Shown: piece after piece, positions 46,104 to 57,460 of the stretch
How positions within the stretch are numbered: the stretch's first letter is position 1
How the letters are laid out: each line of letters opens with the position of its first letter
Source: Pseudomonas lalkuanensis
Lineage (GTDB): Bacteria > Pseudomonadota > Gammaproteobacteria > Pseudomonadales > Pseudomonadaceae
Length of the DNA: 64,000 nt
Assembly: GCF_008807375.1 (NCBI RefSeq)
Contig: NZ_CP043311.1
Location: 3,948,001 to 4,012,000, forward strand
Direction of reading: 5' to 3'
Notes under the pieces: generated by a model
Told to the model about the DNA's origin: nothing
The model's database searches: none
The model's input: only the letters and a program-made list of their open reading frames with translations
Program-made: the position numbers and the translations under genes

Positions 46104-46174
46104 CGCGATGCTCCTGCAACCTCGGGAAATTGTCGTCGATGGTAGCCGATCTCCCCGCAAGCGGGTGAACAGCC

Positions 46175-47302
46175 TCAGCCCAGGTCGCCCCAGCCCAGGG
46201 GATAGAGCAGTTCTTCCTTGTAGCCGGCCCAGACCCGCACCGCGTCGGGGAAGGCGTCATCCAGGACCGGGTCACCACTGTCCACCAGCAGTGGCCGGCC
46301 TTCCAGGGTGCCCAGCTTGCGTTTGGTGGCCACTACCCGAATGTGGTCCAGCCCAATGGCACGCAACACCCGCGGGCTGATCTGCTGGTTGCCGCGGCCA
46401 ATGATGTGGCCTTGGCCGCCGATGGTGGTGACCAGTAATCGCGCCGGGTGGCCGTCCACCAGTTCGAAGAGCTGGGACTCGGTCACGTCACGGGCGATCA
46501 CTGCGCCGTTCTCGATCACATCGACCCCGAGCAGCGTGGTTTCCAGCCCCAGGTTGGCCGCCAGCCCATGGAGCGTGGAGCCGGGGCCGAACACATAACG
46601 CACGCTCTCTTCCCAGCTGTCGTTCAACCAGTCAGCCAGATCCACCAGCACCAGCTCTTCCGACTCCATGCCGCCTTGTTTGACGTGCTGCATGAAGTGG
46701 CCTTCCACGGGGACCGTCAGCTCGCCGTACCAGCGCGCCGCTACCTTGCCGTCGCGCAAGGCGGTTTCGTCCAGGTCACGAACCTCGCCACTGGCCAGGC
46801 GCACCAGCCCACCGTCCACCAGACGTCGCGCCAGCTCGCCGGCGGCGCGCGGACTGATGGCATAAACCCCGGAGTGGATCTTCACCCCGGCGGGAATTCC
46901 CAGTACCGGCTGCCCTTCGCGCACGGCGGAACTGACATCCCGCGCAGTGCCATCGCCACCGGAGAAGAGAATCAGGGCGACACCGGCGTCCTGCAGGGCC
47001 TCGACGGCATGACGGGTGTCATCGGCGCACGTCAGCGGACCGTCGAGGTGCCCCAGCACCCGGTGGGCAAAGCCCATCTCCGTTAGCAGGTCGGCGCCCA
47101 TGGGGCCGGGGAAAGTCAGGAACTGGATGCGCCCGACGAGCGGCAACAGGCATTCCAGCGCCTGCCGGGTGCGCGCCGCGGCCCGGGGCTCGGCGCCTCT
47201 GGCAAGAGCTTGTGCGGCGACACCGTCACTGCCCTTGAGCGCAGCGGGGCCACCCAGGCCGGCCAGCGGGTTGATGATCAGGCCCATATGGAACAAGGAC
47301 AT
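46175..47302 (-). CDS. ATP-NAD kinase family protein
   Basis: Protein of 375 residues with the diacylglycerol/NAD-kinase fold: GLIINPLAGLGGPAALKGSDG near the N-terminus and the nucleotide-binding FSGGDGTARDVSSA (about 110-124), then GIPAGVKIHSGVYAISPRAAGEL. This is the long subfamily annotated as ATP-NAD/AcoX kinase, distinct from housekeeping NadK, which is usually about 295 residues. The substrate is not proven. By memory it corresponds to PA1572. The start at 47302 (MSLFHMGLIINP) is used instead of 47344. The next gene on the other strand, the 58-residue protein, is its neighbour in P. aeruginosa too. Confidence 0.82.
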   Translation of the reverse strand: MSLFHMGLIINPLAGLGGPAALKGSDGVAAQALARGAEPRAAARTRQALECLLPLVGRIQFLTFPGPMGADLLTEMGFAHRVLGHLDGPLTCADDTRHAVEALQDAGVALILFSGGDGTARDVSSAVREGQPVLGIPAGVKIHSGVYAISPRAAGELARRLVDGGLVRLASGEVRDLDETALRDGKVAARWYGELTVPVEGHFMQHVKQGGMESEELVLVDLADWLNDSWEESVRYVFGPGSTLHGLAANLGLETTLLGVDVIENGAVIARDVTESQLFELVDGHPARLLVTTIGGQGHIIGRGNQQISPRVLRAIGLDHIRVVATKRKLGTLEGRPLLVDSGDPVLDDAFPDAVRVWAGYKEELLYPLGWGDLG

Positions 47303-47493
47303 GCTTACCTCGAACTGAACTCTCGCCCCGCGCAGGGGGTCCATCCGTCAGGACCAGGACGCTAGCGGTTGGCACATTCGCTGCTAGTGTTTCCTGGTCT
47401 TTCGTTTTTCCGGCGTACTGCCGACGCCGGCTGTCACTGCGTGTTCATCTACCCTTCCTAGACTGCGCGCACCACCTGAAGAGGAGACAGGCC

Positions 47494-47670
47494 ATGAGCT
47501 TGCACGACAGCACTTCCGATCGCCGCGTAATTCCGCTGCAGCAACGCCGCCCGGTTGGCGGCGCGATCATCGATGCCCAGGGCCGTGAGATTCCGATTAC
47601 CGAGACCATGATCCAGCGCGCCTGCCAGGAGCTGCACAAGCAACTGGAATCCGAGCTGAGACAGGCCTGA
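47494..47670 (+). CDS. Small conserved protein, PA1571 family
   Basis: Small protein of 58 residues, MSLHDSTSDRRVIPLQQRRP followed by VGGAIIDAQGREIPITETMI and a helical end rich in Gln, Glu and Leu. GAGGAG (47481-47486) precedes the ATG at a good distance. The sequence and its position beside the ATP-NAD-kinase-like gene match what I recall as the PA1571 family. There is no signal peptide or membrane segment. Function unknown. The 191 bases upstream to the divergent kinase gene hold no other gene. Confidence 0.78.
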   Translation: MSLHDSTSDRRVIPLQQRRPVGGAIIDAQGREIPITETMIQRACQELHKQLESELRQA

Positions 47671-47704
47671 TATGCCAAGGCCCGGGGCAATCCCGGGCCG
47701 TTTC

Positions 47705-48847
47705 CTACACCAGTTCGGCCCCCAGCGCCCGGACGACTCCCGCCAGGCTGGGCGCATCCCCCTTCAAACGCACCCGCAGACCGTCGATTTCCCGCCGCAC
47801 CGGATAGTGCTTGCGCAGGACATCGAAGGCAGCGCGACGCTGGCCTTCATCCCCCGCCAGGCTACGGCGGAAATCCGCATCGTCGCGGCGCGGGTCATAC
47901 ACCGCGCGGCACAGCGTCGCCAGGGCCCAGTTCGGGTCGGTGCCGGCATCCAGGGTCAGCTCATCCAGCCAGGGCGCGGGCAGCAACTCATCCAATCGCA
48001 CGCTTTCCGCCTGCCCGCTGAAGCGGCACCAGGCCTGATAGACCTGCGCGGTACCACGCAGCTTGCCGTCCAGGCTGTAGCCAGCGATGTGCGGCGTGGC
48101 GATGCGGCACAGCTGAGCCAGCGCCACGTCCGCCTGGGGTTCGCCCTCCCACACATCCAGCACCGCACGCAGGTCTGAGCGACGCTCCAGCACCGCGCGC
48201 AGGGCCTGGTTGTCCACCACCGCGCCACGGCTCGCATTGAGCAGCCAGGCGCCCGGCCGCAGACGTTCCAGGCGACCGGTGTCCAGCAGGTGATAGGTCG
48301 GATGCTCACCACCGGCGTCCAGTGGTGTGTGCAGGCTGATGGCGTCGCACTCGCGGATGATGGTTTCCAGGTCGACGAAATCGCCCCCCTCGACCGCCTG
48401 GCGCGGCGGATCGCAGACCAGCACCCGCCAGCCGAGCCCCCTCAGCACGTCCACCAGGCGTCCACCCACCTGGCCGGCGCCCACTACACCGAAGGTGCGC
48501 GAGGCAAGGTCCACGCCCTCGTCCTCGGCCAGCACCAGCAGGCTGCCCAGCACATAATCCACCACGCCGCGCGCGTTGCAGCCGGGCGCACTGGACCAGC
48601 CGATGCCGGCCCGCGCGAAGTATTCGAGATCGAGGTGGTCGGTGCCGATGGTGCAGGTGCCGACGAAGCGCACCGGCGTACCAGCCAGGAGGGTGCTATC
48701 GACACGGGTCACCGAGCGCACCAGCAGCAGGTCGGCGTCGGCCACGGCGGCAGCGTCGATGGCGCGGCCCGGCAGGCGGCGGATGTCGCCCAGGCCGCCG
48801 AAGAAGGCATCGACCAGGGGAATGTTTTCGTCGGCAACTATTCGCAT
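47705..48847 (-). CDS. pdxB: PdxB, erythronate-4-phosphate dehydrogenase
   Basis: D-isomer-specific 2-hydroxyacid dehydrogenase of 380 residues, second step of the DXP-dependent pyridoxal phosphate route. It shows the N-terminal [17 protein letters not shown], the NAD motif [12 protein letters not shown], and the catalytic Arg, Glu and His in [16 protein letters not shown] and [12 protein letters not shown], with a PdxB-specific C-terminal dimerisation domain. The start at 48847 gives the standard N-terminus; an ATG at 48883 is less good. It is convergent with the small PA1571-type gene. Confidence 0.95.
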   Translation of the reverse strand: MRIVADENIPLVDAFFGGLGDIRRLPGRAIDAAAVADADLLLVRSVTRVDSTLLAGTPVRFVGTCTIGTDHLDLEYFARAGIGWSSAPGCNARGVVDYVLGSLLVLAEDEGVDLASRTFGVVGAGQVGGRLVDVLRGLGWRVLVCDPPRQAVEGGDFVDLETIIRECDAISLHTPLDAGGEHPTYHLLDTGRLERLRPGAWLLNASRGAVVDNQALRAVLERRSDLRAVLDVWEGEPQADVALAQLCRIATPHIAGYSLDGKLRGTAQVYQAWCRFSGQAESVRLDELLPAPWLDELTLDAGTDPNWALATLCRAVYDPRRDDADFRRSLAGDEGQRRAAFDVLRKHYPVRREIDGLRVRLKGDAPSLAGVVRALGAELV

Positions 48848-49115
48848 GGCAGGCTCCAGCAGAGAGACCGCCATTCTACGCAATCCCCCCGTCGGGCGCC
48901 CGCATCACTGGCCTGCCGACCTCTTTTCTGACCATTGCGTCAGGGCGTAGACTAGCCATCCCTCAGCCTCCACGTCCCGTTCCGCCGGCAGCCTCTTCTG
49001 CAAAGGCGGGGACTGTGCACCGTCGCGAGCCCGTCGCGACCAGGCAACGCCCCGAATTCCTTTCAGCCACTTTTGCATGGACACCACCGGTACGCCCGGA
49101 GGATGACTTATCGAT

Positions 49116-50498
49116 ATGGAACTTTCAGTGTCCCACGCTCAATCCCGTTTCAGCCGCGCCAGCGCGGAGCTGCGCGCGCTGCTCAGGCTGGCAACGCCCA
49201 TCATGATCGCCCAGCTCTCCAACACCGCCATGGGATTCGTCGACGCCGTGATGGCCGGCCGCGTGAGCCCGCGCGACCTGGCCGCCGTCGCGCTCGGCAA
49301 CTCCATCTGGATTCCGGTATTCCTGCTGATGACCGGAACCCTGCTGGCCACCACCGCCAAGGTGGCCGAGCGCTTCGGCGGAAACCGGCAGGAGGAGACC
49401 GGTCCGCTGGTGCGCCAAGCCCTGTGGCTTGCCCTGGTCGTGGGCCTGACCGGCGCGCTGGTACTGCTCAATGCACGGCCGGTATTGCAACTGATGGGCG
49501 TCGACCCCGAGCTCATCGCCCCGGCCATGGGCTACCTGCAGGGCATCGCTTTCGGCTTCCCCGCCGTGGCTCTCTACTATGTGCTGCGTTGCTTCAGCGA
49601 TGGCCTGGGCCGCACCCGGCCGAGCATGGTGCTGGGCATCTGCGGCCTTCTGCTGAACATTCCGCTGAACTACATCCTGATCTACGGCCACCTGGGCATG
49701 CCCGCCATGGGCGGCGTCGGCTGCGGCTGGGCGAGCGGTACGGTGATGTGGTTCATGCTGCTGGGCATGCTGAGCTGGGTGTCCCGCGCTCCGGTCTACC
49801 AGCCGAGCCGGTTGTTCGAACGCTTCGACAAGCCGCAACTGCCGGTGATCAAGCGCCTGCTCTCGGTGGGCGGGCCCATTGGCATCGCCGTATTCGCCGA
49901 GTCGAGCATCTTCGCCGTGATCGCCCTGCTGATCGGCGGCCTTGGTGCCACGGTGGTCGCCGGTCACCAGATCGCCCTGAACTTCAGCGCGCTGGTGTTC
50001 ATGATCCCCTACGCACTGGCGATGGCCGTCACCGTGCGCGTCGGCCAGGCCCTCGGGCGTGGCGAACCCCGTGCAGCGCGCTTCGCGGCCGGCGTCGGCA
50101 TAGGCGTGGCGCTGGCCTATGCCTGCCTGTCCGCGAGTCTGATGCTGGTGTGCCGTGAACTGATCGCGAAGATGTACTCGCCGGATCCTGCGGTGATCGC
50201 CGTAGCGGCCATGCTGATTGTCTATTCCGCGCTGTTCCAGTTCTCCGACGCCATCCAGGTCGCCGCCGCAGGCGCATTGCGTGGCTACCAGGACACCCGC
50301 GCGACCATGATCATCACCCTCTTCGCCTACTGGGGCATCGGCTTGCCGGTGGGCTACGCGCTGGGCCTCTCCAACTGGCTGGGCGAACCGAGCGGCCCCA
50401 AGGGGCTCTGGCAGGGCCTGGTGGTGGGCCTGACCTGTGCCGCGGTGCTGCTCAGCGTGCGCCTGGCGCGCAGCTCGCGGGCAAGAATCAGGATGTAA
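49116..50498 (+). CDS. MATE-family multidrug/cation exporter (NorM/PmpM type)
   Basis: Exporter of 460 residues with twelve predicted membrane helices and two repeated MATE halves (MIAQLSNTAMGFVDAVMAGRVSP near the start; FAESSIFAVIALLIGGLGATVVAGHQIALN in the second half). PmpM of P. aeruginosa is an H+-coupled member; NorM types use Na+. GGAGGATG lies about 15 bases before the ATG at 49116. Upstream, 48848-49115 (268 bases) shows no gene or confident promoter. A terminator follows. Confidence 0.9.
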   Translation: MELSVSHAQSRFSRASAELRALLRLATPIMIAQLSNTAMGFVDAVMAGRVSPRDLAAVALGNSIWIPVFLLMTGTLLATTAKVAERFGGNRQEETGPLVRQALWLALVVGLTGALVLLNARPVLQLMGVDPELIAPAMGYLQGIAFGFPAVALYYVLRCFSDGLGRTRPSMVLGICGLLLNIPLNYILIYGHLGMPAMGGVGCGWASGTVMWFMLLGMLSWVSRAPVYQPSRLFERFDKPQLPVIKRLLSVGGPIGIAVFAESSIFAVIALLIGGLGATVVAGHQIALNFSALVFMIPYALAMAVTVRVGQALGRGEPRAARFAAGVGIGVALAYACLSASLMLVCRELIAKMYSPDPAVIAVAAMLIVYSALFQFSDAIQVAAAGALRGYQDTRATMIITLFAYWGIGLPVGYALGLSNWLGEPSGPKGLWQGLVVGLTCAAVLLSVRLARSSRARIRM

Positions 50499-50500
50499 CG

Positions 50501-50529
50501 GAAAAGGGCCGCTGGATGCGACCCTTTTC
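50501..50529. terminator. Terminator between the MATE gene and the GGCT gene
   Basis: GAAAAGGGCCGC and GCGACCCTTTTC form a stem with one C/A mismatch around TGGAT. It lies three bases after the MATE stop and can act on both strands. Confidence 0.85.
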
Positions 50530-50547
50530 ATTGGCGAAGTCTGTGCT

Positions 50548-51003
50548 TCATTCATCTGCGTGGGCGGGCACCGCTACCAGGGAGTCCCAATAGGCTCGAG
50601 AAAGGAACTCACGACCGGCCAACAGGTGCTCCAGGTAGCTACGGGTGGGCCACAGCCCTTCCTCGCGCATGGCCGGGTTGGCGACATAGACCCAGGCCGG
50701 CTGCACGCCCTGCGCGGTCATCACCGGCATGCGCTCCCGGCTATAGAGGATGGGTGTGCCCTCGAAGGGGTCCATCTTCCAGATCTCGTCTTCATGGGCC
50801 AGGCGATAGAGCACACCTTCCACCACGCCGTCCCGCTGGTAGCGGATGTTGGCGTAGGAGCGGCCGGGGCGGTCGTGGGCACGCTTGTCGAAGCACAGCG
50901 CGTAACCCTCCAGCCGCCCCGCCATCGCCTCGCTGAATACCAGGCCACGGCTGCGCATGCGCGCCGGGTTCATGTTCGAGCCATAGGCGAAGTAGAAGGA
51001 CAT
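50548..51003 (-). CDS. Gamma-glutamylcyclotransferase-like protein (AIG2/GGCT fold)
   Basis: Protein of 151 residues with the GGCT substrate motif YFAYGSNM (4-11) and a candidate catalytic Glu in DPFEGTPILYSR. Family members release 5-oxoproline from gamma-glutamyl compounds, but several subfamilies act on other substrates. The start at 51003 shares one base with the tusA stop (TGATG), so it is coupled to tusA; an upstream in-frame start would lie within tusA. Confidence 0.82.
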   Translation of the reverse strand: MSFYFAYGSNMNPARMRSRGLVFSEAMAGRLEGYALCFDKRAHDRPGRSYANIRYQRDGVVEGVLYRLAHEDEIWKMDPFEGTPILYSRERMPVMTAQGVQPAWVYVANPAMREEGLWPTRSYLEHLLAGREFLSRAYWDSLVAVPAHADE

Positions 51004-51242
51004 CAGTCGGCCTTCTTGCGAATCCAGTAGAAGTAGGTGCCCGCCTCCTCCGACTGGTCCAGCAGTTCGTGGCCCAGGAAGACGCAGAACTTGGGGATGT
51101 CGCGGCGCGTGGAGGGATCGGTGGCGATGACCTTTAGGAGACCGCCGGCCGGCAGGTCGCGCACCTTGTTGTGGAGCATCATCACCGGCTCTGGGCAATT
51201 CAGGCCGGTGGCGTCGAGGATGGCATCAGGCTGTTGGGACAT
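51003..51242 (-). CDS. tusA: TusA/SirA-like sulfur carrier protein
   Basis: Sulfur carrier protein of 79 residues. The persulfide cysteine lies in [18 protein letters not shown], the family signature, and the C-terminal half has the [20 protein letters not shown] region. TusA passes sulfur from cysteine desulfurase to tRNA thiolation and cofactor routes. It corresponds to PA1564 by memory. The start at 51242 is the family start; an upstream in-frame start at 51383 overlaps the divergent lipoprotein gene region. Confidence 0.92.
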   Translation of the reverse strand: MSQQPDAILDATGLNCPEPVMMLHNKVRDLPAGGLLKVIATDPSTRRDIPKFCVFLGHELLDQSEEAGTYFYWIRKKAD

Positions 51243-51409
51243 GGGGCACTCCGAAAACTGCCGGCTATTGTGGCGCAAAGCCTGGTAGACGCACAGCCTT
51301 GTCGCCCTCGCTGCGACGTCCGGCCACAGCGGCGCACAACCTTGGATGGGCACGATCGACCGCCGCACTCGGGCATGCTGCACGGATCATCCCTGTCAGC
51401 GACCCCCCA

Positions 51410-52954
51410 ATGCGACTCGCCAACCTGGTCCTCGCCCTCCTCCTGCTCGGTGGCTGCGCCGCCCGCGAACAGTTGCCTGACTACAGCGCTCTCGCCAACC
51501 AGGAACTGCCCGCCACCCACTTCGAAACGGTGATCACAGCGCGAGACGGCACCCGGCTTTCCGCCACCGTCTTCCAGCCGGCGCTAAGGCCCGGCGAACA
51601 GGCGCCATTGGTGGTCCACACCCACGGCTGGGGCGGTTGGCGGGTGACCGGCCCGGACGGCTTCTACGGCCAGCAGATGATGTCCGGGCGTGCCGCGCTC
51701 AAGGCCTGGCGTGCCGGCTTCTGGGTCATCAGCTACGACCAGCGCGGCTGGGGCGGCAGCGAAGGTGATATCGAAATGATGGACCCGCGCTATGAAGTAC
51801 AGGACGCCCTGGCGGTGATCGATTGGGCCGGCGAACACCTGCCGCGCCTGACCATGGACGGCACTGGCGATCCGCGCGTCGGCATGCTCGGCGAGAGCTA
51901 CGGCGGCGCCGTTCAGTTGCTGGCCTCCGCCGAAGACCCGCGCATCGATGCCATCGTGCCCATTGCCACCTGGTACGACCTGTCCGAGGCGTTGGCACCG
52001 GGCGGGCGCATGAAAGTGGGCTGGACCGGCGTGTTGCTGGGCCTGGGGCTCGCCACTGGCTATGACCTGGGCAAGTTCACCCAGGCGTCCTACCTGAAAA
52101 GCGCGGGCGGCAAGATGACGCCGCAAGTACAGACCGAACTCAAGGCCCACAGCCTCGCCAGCTACTGCCAGCGCGGGCAACGGCCCCATGCGGACGCGCT
52201 GCTGATCCAGGGCCTGCGCGATACCCTCTTCCCCCTCGACCAGGGCATGGCCATCCGCGATTGCCTCGATCAGGGCGATGCCGACGTCCGTCTGCTGGGC
52301 ATGCAGGGTGGGCACATCCTGCCGCCGCCGCTGCAACGCTGGAGCGGCCTGCCACCCTTCAACAACGAGCCGGTACTGCATTGTGGCGACCGCGCCATCA
52401 ACCTCTACCAGGCGGTGGTCGCCTGGTATGAAGACAAGCTGCGCGGCCGGCCCGGCGCCGCCGACAGTGTGCCTGACCTCTGTCTCAGCCTCGATCTGGA
52501 CCACGGCTTGGCGTTGCAGCAGCCGCCCCAGGACGATGCGCCCCAGCCCCTGCCGGAAACCCGCGTCCGCCCGCTTACGAGCGGCTGGCTGAGCCCGTCC
52601 AGCTTCATCCCCTTGCGCAAGGTCGAAGCTGCCAGCGGCCTGGTCGGCAGCACGCGCCTTGAGTTGGATCGTGATCAGAGTGCGCCACTGCTGTTCGCCT
52701 CGCTGGCCGTACGCCGCGCCAATGGCGGCATCGAGGTGCTCAGTGAGCAGAGCACGCCGCTGAATGCCCGCCAGGTGGACCTGGCCGCCGCCAGCGCCCT
52801 GCTCCAGCCCGGAGACGAGCTGGGCCTGCAGGTCAGCGGATTCAGTGGCCAGTACCTGTTCAACAGCTCCTGGAATCCACGTTCGACGACACTCAAGGGC
52901 CAGGTCAGCCTGCCGTCGCTGCTGCCGCTCGAAGCACCGCTCGCCAGCCAGTGA
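51410..52954 (+). CDS. Lipoprotein alpha/beta hydrolase of the CocE/S15 peptidase type
   Basis: Lipoprotein of 514 residues: signal peptide MRLANLVLALLLLGGC (lipidated Cys16), then an alpha/beta hydrolase domain with HTHGWGGW, ISYDQRGWGGSEGD and the nucleophile elbow GMLGESYGGAVQLL, then DRDxx-like LIQGLRDTLFPLDQG with an Asp, and a C-terminal beta-rich domain as in X-Pro dipeptidyl-peptidases and cocaine esterase. It is likely bound to the outer membrane. An upstream in-frame start at 51299 would overlap tusA and destroy the signal peptide position. The substrate is unknown. Confidence 0.85.
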   Translation: MRLANLVLALLLLGGCAAREQLPDYSALANQELPATHFETVITARDGTRLSATVFQPALRPGEQAPLVVHTHGWGGWRVTGPDGFYGQQMMSGRAALKAWRAGFWVISYDQRGWGGSEGDIEMMDPRYEVQDALAVIDWAGEHLPRLTMDGTGDPRVGMLGESYGGAVQLLASAEDPRIDAIVPIATWYDLSEALAPGGRMKVGWTGVLLGLGLATGYDLGKFTQASYLKSAGGKMTPQVQTELKAHSLASYCQRGQRPHADALLIQGLRDTLFPLDQGMAIRDCLDQGDADVRLLGMQGGHILPPPLQRWSGLPPFNNEPVLHCGDRAINLYQAVVAWYEDKLRGRPGAADSVPDLCLSLDLDHGLALQQPPQDDAPQPLPETRVRPLTSGWLSPSSFIPLRKVEAASGLVGSTRLELDRDQSAPLLFASLAVRRANGGIEVLSEQSTPLNARQVDLAAASALLQPGDELGLQVSGFSGQYLFNSSWNPRSTTLKGQVSLPSLLPLEAPLASQ

Positions 52955-52991
52955 AATACGGCGCAGCATGGGGTTTTCCAGAGGGCACGCG

Positions 52992-53159
52992 ATGTCGGAT
53001 TCCCCTGAGCACTACTGGTGCGTCAAGCGCTTGGATGACAACGGAAACGTGTTCGTCCTGCGGGATCGGCTGACCCGCGACGAAGCCGAGCGCCTGATGG
53101 CGGAGTACCAGGCGCGGGGGCACAAGCAGAGCTACTGGGTGGAACGGATGTCGCTGTGA
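52992..53159 (+). CDS. Small conserved hypothetical protein (55 residues)
   Basis: Small soluble protein of 55 residues, starting MSDSPEHYWCVKRLDDNGNV and ending in HKQSYWVERMSL. Tyr-Trp pairs near both ends and a central helix (RLTRDEAERLMAEYQARG) give it a compact look like single-domain SPOR-style or dsRNA-like small folds, but no family is claimed. It starts 37 bases after the lipoprotein hydrolase, with GAGGGCACGCG before the ATG, so it may share its transcript. Function unknown. Confidence 0.65.
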   Translation: MSDSPEHYWCVKRLDDNGNVFVLRDRLTRDEAERLMAEYQARGHKQSYWVERMSL

Positions 53160-53211
53160 TGCGGGGCCGGAGTCTCACACAAAGCACCGGGATTCGGCAT
53201 CTGCCTGATCC

Positions 53212-53260
53212 CAGGGTGTGCTATGCGCACCAAGAGCGGTGCACACACGGCACACCCTAT
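53212..53260. repeat. REP-like inverted repeat, second copy of the atuC-atuD type
   Basis: CAGGGTGTGCTATGCGCACC is mirrored by GGTGCACACACGGCACACCCT across a short spacer. It is a diverged copy of the element at 2525-2576 and lies between two convergent genes. Confidence 0.7.
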
Positions 53261-53275
53261 CTCACGGCTAGCTGC

Positions 53276-54325
53276 TTACAACCTGCGCAGGTGGCAAGTC
53301 ACTTCCTCACGGTCGTGATAGAGCTGCTTGCAGGCGATGGAGACCTTCAGCCCCCTGGCCTTCAGCCCTGTGTCGATACGCGCCAGCAGCTTCTGCACCT
53401 CGGCATGGCGCTGCTTCATCGGCAACTTGAGGTTGACCACCGCTTCCTGGCACCAGCCCTCGCCCAGCCAGGTTTCGATCAGCGCGGCTGTACGCGCGGG
53501 CTTCTCGACGATGTCGCAGACCATCCAGTTCACCGGCCGGCGCGGCTTGAAGGTGAAACCGTCGGCGCGCTGGTGCTCGACGAAGCCGGAGTACATCAGG
53601 CTCTCGGCCATCGGGCCGTTGTCGACGGCGGTGACCTTGATCTCCCGCTGCACCAGTTGCCAGGTCCAGCCGCCCGGCGCGGCGCCCAGGTCCACGGCGG
53701 TCATCCCCGGTGCCAGGCGCTTGTCCCAGTCCGCCCGCGGAATGAAGTGGTGCCAGGCCTCCTCCAGTTTGAGGGTGGAACGGCTAGGTGCCTCGCGGGG
53801 AAACTTCAAGCGCGGGATACCCATGGGCCAAAGCGCCGAGTTGTTCGACTCAGCCAGACCGACGAACGCCTCTCGGCCACTGCGGAAGGTCAGCAGCAGG
53901 CGCGGCAGCCTGGGGTCGTCCTTGAGCTTGCCGGCCTTGGTCAAGGCGGCGCGCAGGGGTTTTTCGAACTTGCGGCAGAAAGTGGAGAGTTCCTTGCCTT
54001 CATTGGTGTCCAGCACCTCCAGCCAGAGGCTGCCGCACACCGGATAGTCGGCCAGCGCCTCCAGCAGCACGCCAATGCGGTCGGTTTCCGGCAATTCCAC
54101 GTACTCGCCACGAGCCCACTGGCGCGGGAAGATCAACTGGTTGAAACGCAGCTTGCGCATCATCCGCTCGGCGCCGCCGGGCTCAGTGCAAATGAACTCG
54201 GCACAGGCACTGTTCGGTTTGGCCTTGGCGTAGCCGGCCACATCGAGGTGGGCGGCGAGCTCGGAAATCTCGGCACAGACCTCCCCCTCGAATCCGGGGC
54301 GGCAGTGCAACAGCATGGTGTTCAT
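53276..54325 (-). CDS. rlmM: RlmM, 23S rRNA 2'-O-ribose C2498 methyltransferase
   Basis: SAM-dependent methyltransferase of 349 residues with an N-terminal THUMP-like domain and a C-terminal Rossmann domain. The SAM motif is AVDLGAAPGGWTWQL; the K-D-K-E tetrad includes Asp in WMVCDIVEKPA and Lys in VVNLKLPMKQR. It methylates the ribose of C2498 in 23S rRNA. A TATAGT element (54355-54350 on the minus strand) and AGGAGG before the ATG are visible. Confidence 0.95.
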   Translation of the reverse strand: MNTMLLHCRPGFEGEVCAEISELAAHLDVAGYAKAKPNSACAEFICTEPGGAERMMRKLRFNQLIFPRQWARGEYVELPETDRIGVLLEALADYPVCGSLWLEVLDTNEGKELSTFCRKFEKPLRAALTKAGKLKDDPRLPRLLLTFRSGREAFVGLAESNNSALWPMGIPRLKFPREAPSRSTLKLEEAWHHFIPRADWDKRLAPGMTAVDLGAAPGGWTWQLVQREIKVTAVDNGPMAESLMYSGFVEHQRADGFTFKPRRPVNWMVCDIVEKPARTAALIETWLGEGWCQEAVVNLKLPMKQRHAEVQKLLARIDTGLKARGLKVSIACKQLYHDREEVTCHLRRL

Positions 54326-54540
54326 CGGGTGGGCTCCTCCTGGGCGCGCACTATAGTTGCGCGACGCCCGTTTTCACACAGCCAGGAAGGGAATTTCCTA
54401 CAGCCGGACGCCTTGAAAAGGGGAACCCGGCGCCACCCTGCCGGTCGGTTGAAATGGCGAGACCTTCCATCCAGAGCTAGCTTTTCAGTTTCCGTACGAG
54501 CAGCCGGCCCATGCCGTGTGGGCCTCAAGGAGAAATCCCG

Positions 54541-57231
<2,691 letters not shown>

Positions 57232-57238
57232 AACGCGC

Positions 57239-57257
57239 CAGGCACACGTCGTGCCTG
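57239..57257 (+). terminator. Hairpin after acnA
   Basis: CAGGCAC-acgtc-GTGCCTG is a perfect 7-base stem seven bases beyond the stop. It lacks a T-run, so termination strength is uncertain. Confidence 0.45.
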
Positions 57258-57460
57258 CAATGTCCCGAAACGCCTTGAAGCTTCGGGCCTTGCAGGCCGT
57301 CGCCCCCCTCGCGCACGGGACCGGGGCGGTAATCGAACCACTCCACTGCAGACCATCGATCAGACAAGGCTGAAATCCGAGTACACTGGCGCCCCAAAAA
57401 AAGGCTTAACCTTGGCGCCTGGATGCCGATAGATGCTGTAAGCCTTGCGGATGGATACCA

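Noticed and set aside
48848..49115. Riboswitch in front of the MATE exporter gene
   Set aside because: I looked for guanidine, cobalamin and FMN type conserved stretches in the 268-base gap and saw none.
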